32,283 bases of DNA. It comes from an uncultured Myxococcales bacterium. GTDB lineage: Bacteria; Myxococcota_A; UBA9042. Both the position numbers and the translations under genes were made by a program. The stretch is from assembly GCA_903896545.1 (NCBI GenBank), contig CAITYF010000004.1, positions 1-32,283 of the forward strand, in the 5' to 3' direction. The notes beneath the pieces were generated by a model. That model did no database searches. It was not told where the DNA came from and saw only the letters and a program-made list of their open reading frames with translations. Below are positions 32,260 to 32,283 of this stretch, piece by piece. Positions within the stretch are counted from its first letter, which is position 1, and every line of letters starts with the position of its first letter.

Positions 32260-32283
32260 CAGGATCTCGCTGGGGACGCGCCC
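32260..32283. repeat. Right terminal inverted repeat of the IS
   Basis: Read in reverse complement it starts GGGCGCGTCCCC, matching the left end at 17 of 24 positions. It coincides with the window end. The 135 bp between it and the transposase ATG should contain the transposase promoter; none is obvious. Confidence 0.72.

Larger units (their letters stand above)
30748..32283. mobile_element. ISKra4-family-like insertion sequence
   Basis: An insertion sequence of at least 1536 bp with a single transposase gene on the minus strand. Its ends form imperfect terminal inverted repeats: 30748-30771 against 32260-32283 read in reverse, 17 of 24 positions identical, sharing GGGCGC then TCCCC at the tips. 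The right repeat ends at the last base of the window, so the right flank and any target duplication cannot be seen, and one more outer base may belong to the element. Its left tip lies at the foot of a terminator-like hairpin. Confidence 0.82.

Overview
The window is GC-rich bacterial chromosome, almost fully coding, with short gaps and many start/stop overlaps. Housekeeping genes (xerD, rpmB, hemC, hemD, hemL, rplC, folC, grpE, groEL, groES) sit next to two large secreted proteins of a style common in Myxococcota and related former Deltaproteobacteria: a 1219-residue parallel beta-helix lipoprotein and a cysteine-rich lipoprotein with repeated CGNGxC...DC modules, glycine linkers and a somatomedin-B-like domain. 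I therefore infer a myxobacterium-like (Myxococcota/Bradymonadota-type) organism. That placement rests on protein style, not on a phylogenetic marker search.

Layout. 1-1002: xerD (minus). 1003-1464: a gene-free stretch with a dense GATC cluster. 1465-6768: minus-strand rpmB, then the run hemC-hemD-hemL-sensor kinase-response regulator, which makes siroheme/heme precursors and carries a two-component system at its end. 6910-16816: a plus-strand glycoconjugate locus. It has two tandem paralogous GT-C-type membrane proteins, a glycerophosphodiesterase-like enzyme, a membrane-protein/uridine-kinase-like fusion, a class II aldolase, a tandem-domain sugar nucleotidyltransferase and a family-2 glycosyltransferase. 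From 8881 onward each gene overlaps the next by 4 bp. 16919-18010: a TauD/TfdA-type dioxygenase. 18017-25281: minus-strand beta-helix lipoprotein, folC, an isolated rplC and two unknown genes. 25406-26239: an MBL-fold hydrolase. 26243-28832: groES-groEL-grpE (minus). 29169-30707: the cysteine-rich lipoprotein. 30748-32283: an ISKra4-like insertion sequence whose right terminal repeat ends at the window edge.

The most interesting part is 8881-16816 (probably with 6910-8871). The enzymes suggest a route that forms or trims a phosphorylated sugar or polyol (aldolase, kinase domain, phosphodiesterase), activates it (two nucleotidyltransferase domains), loads it on an acceptor or lipid carrier (family-2 transferase) and transfers it at the outer face of the membrane (GT-C proteins). 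The kinase-membrane fusion and the paired GT-C proteins with a shared N-terminal domain are unfamiliar to me. The chemistry is inference. Other points of note are the isolated rplC, the heme operon with an 11-bp direct repeat before its regulator gene, the eukaryote-like somatomedin-B cysteine pattern, and the insertion sequence abutting a terminator-like hairpin.
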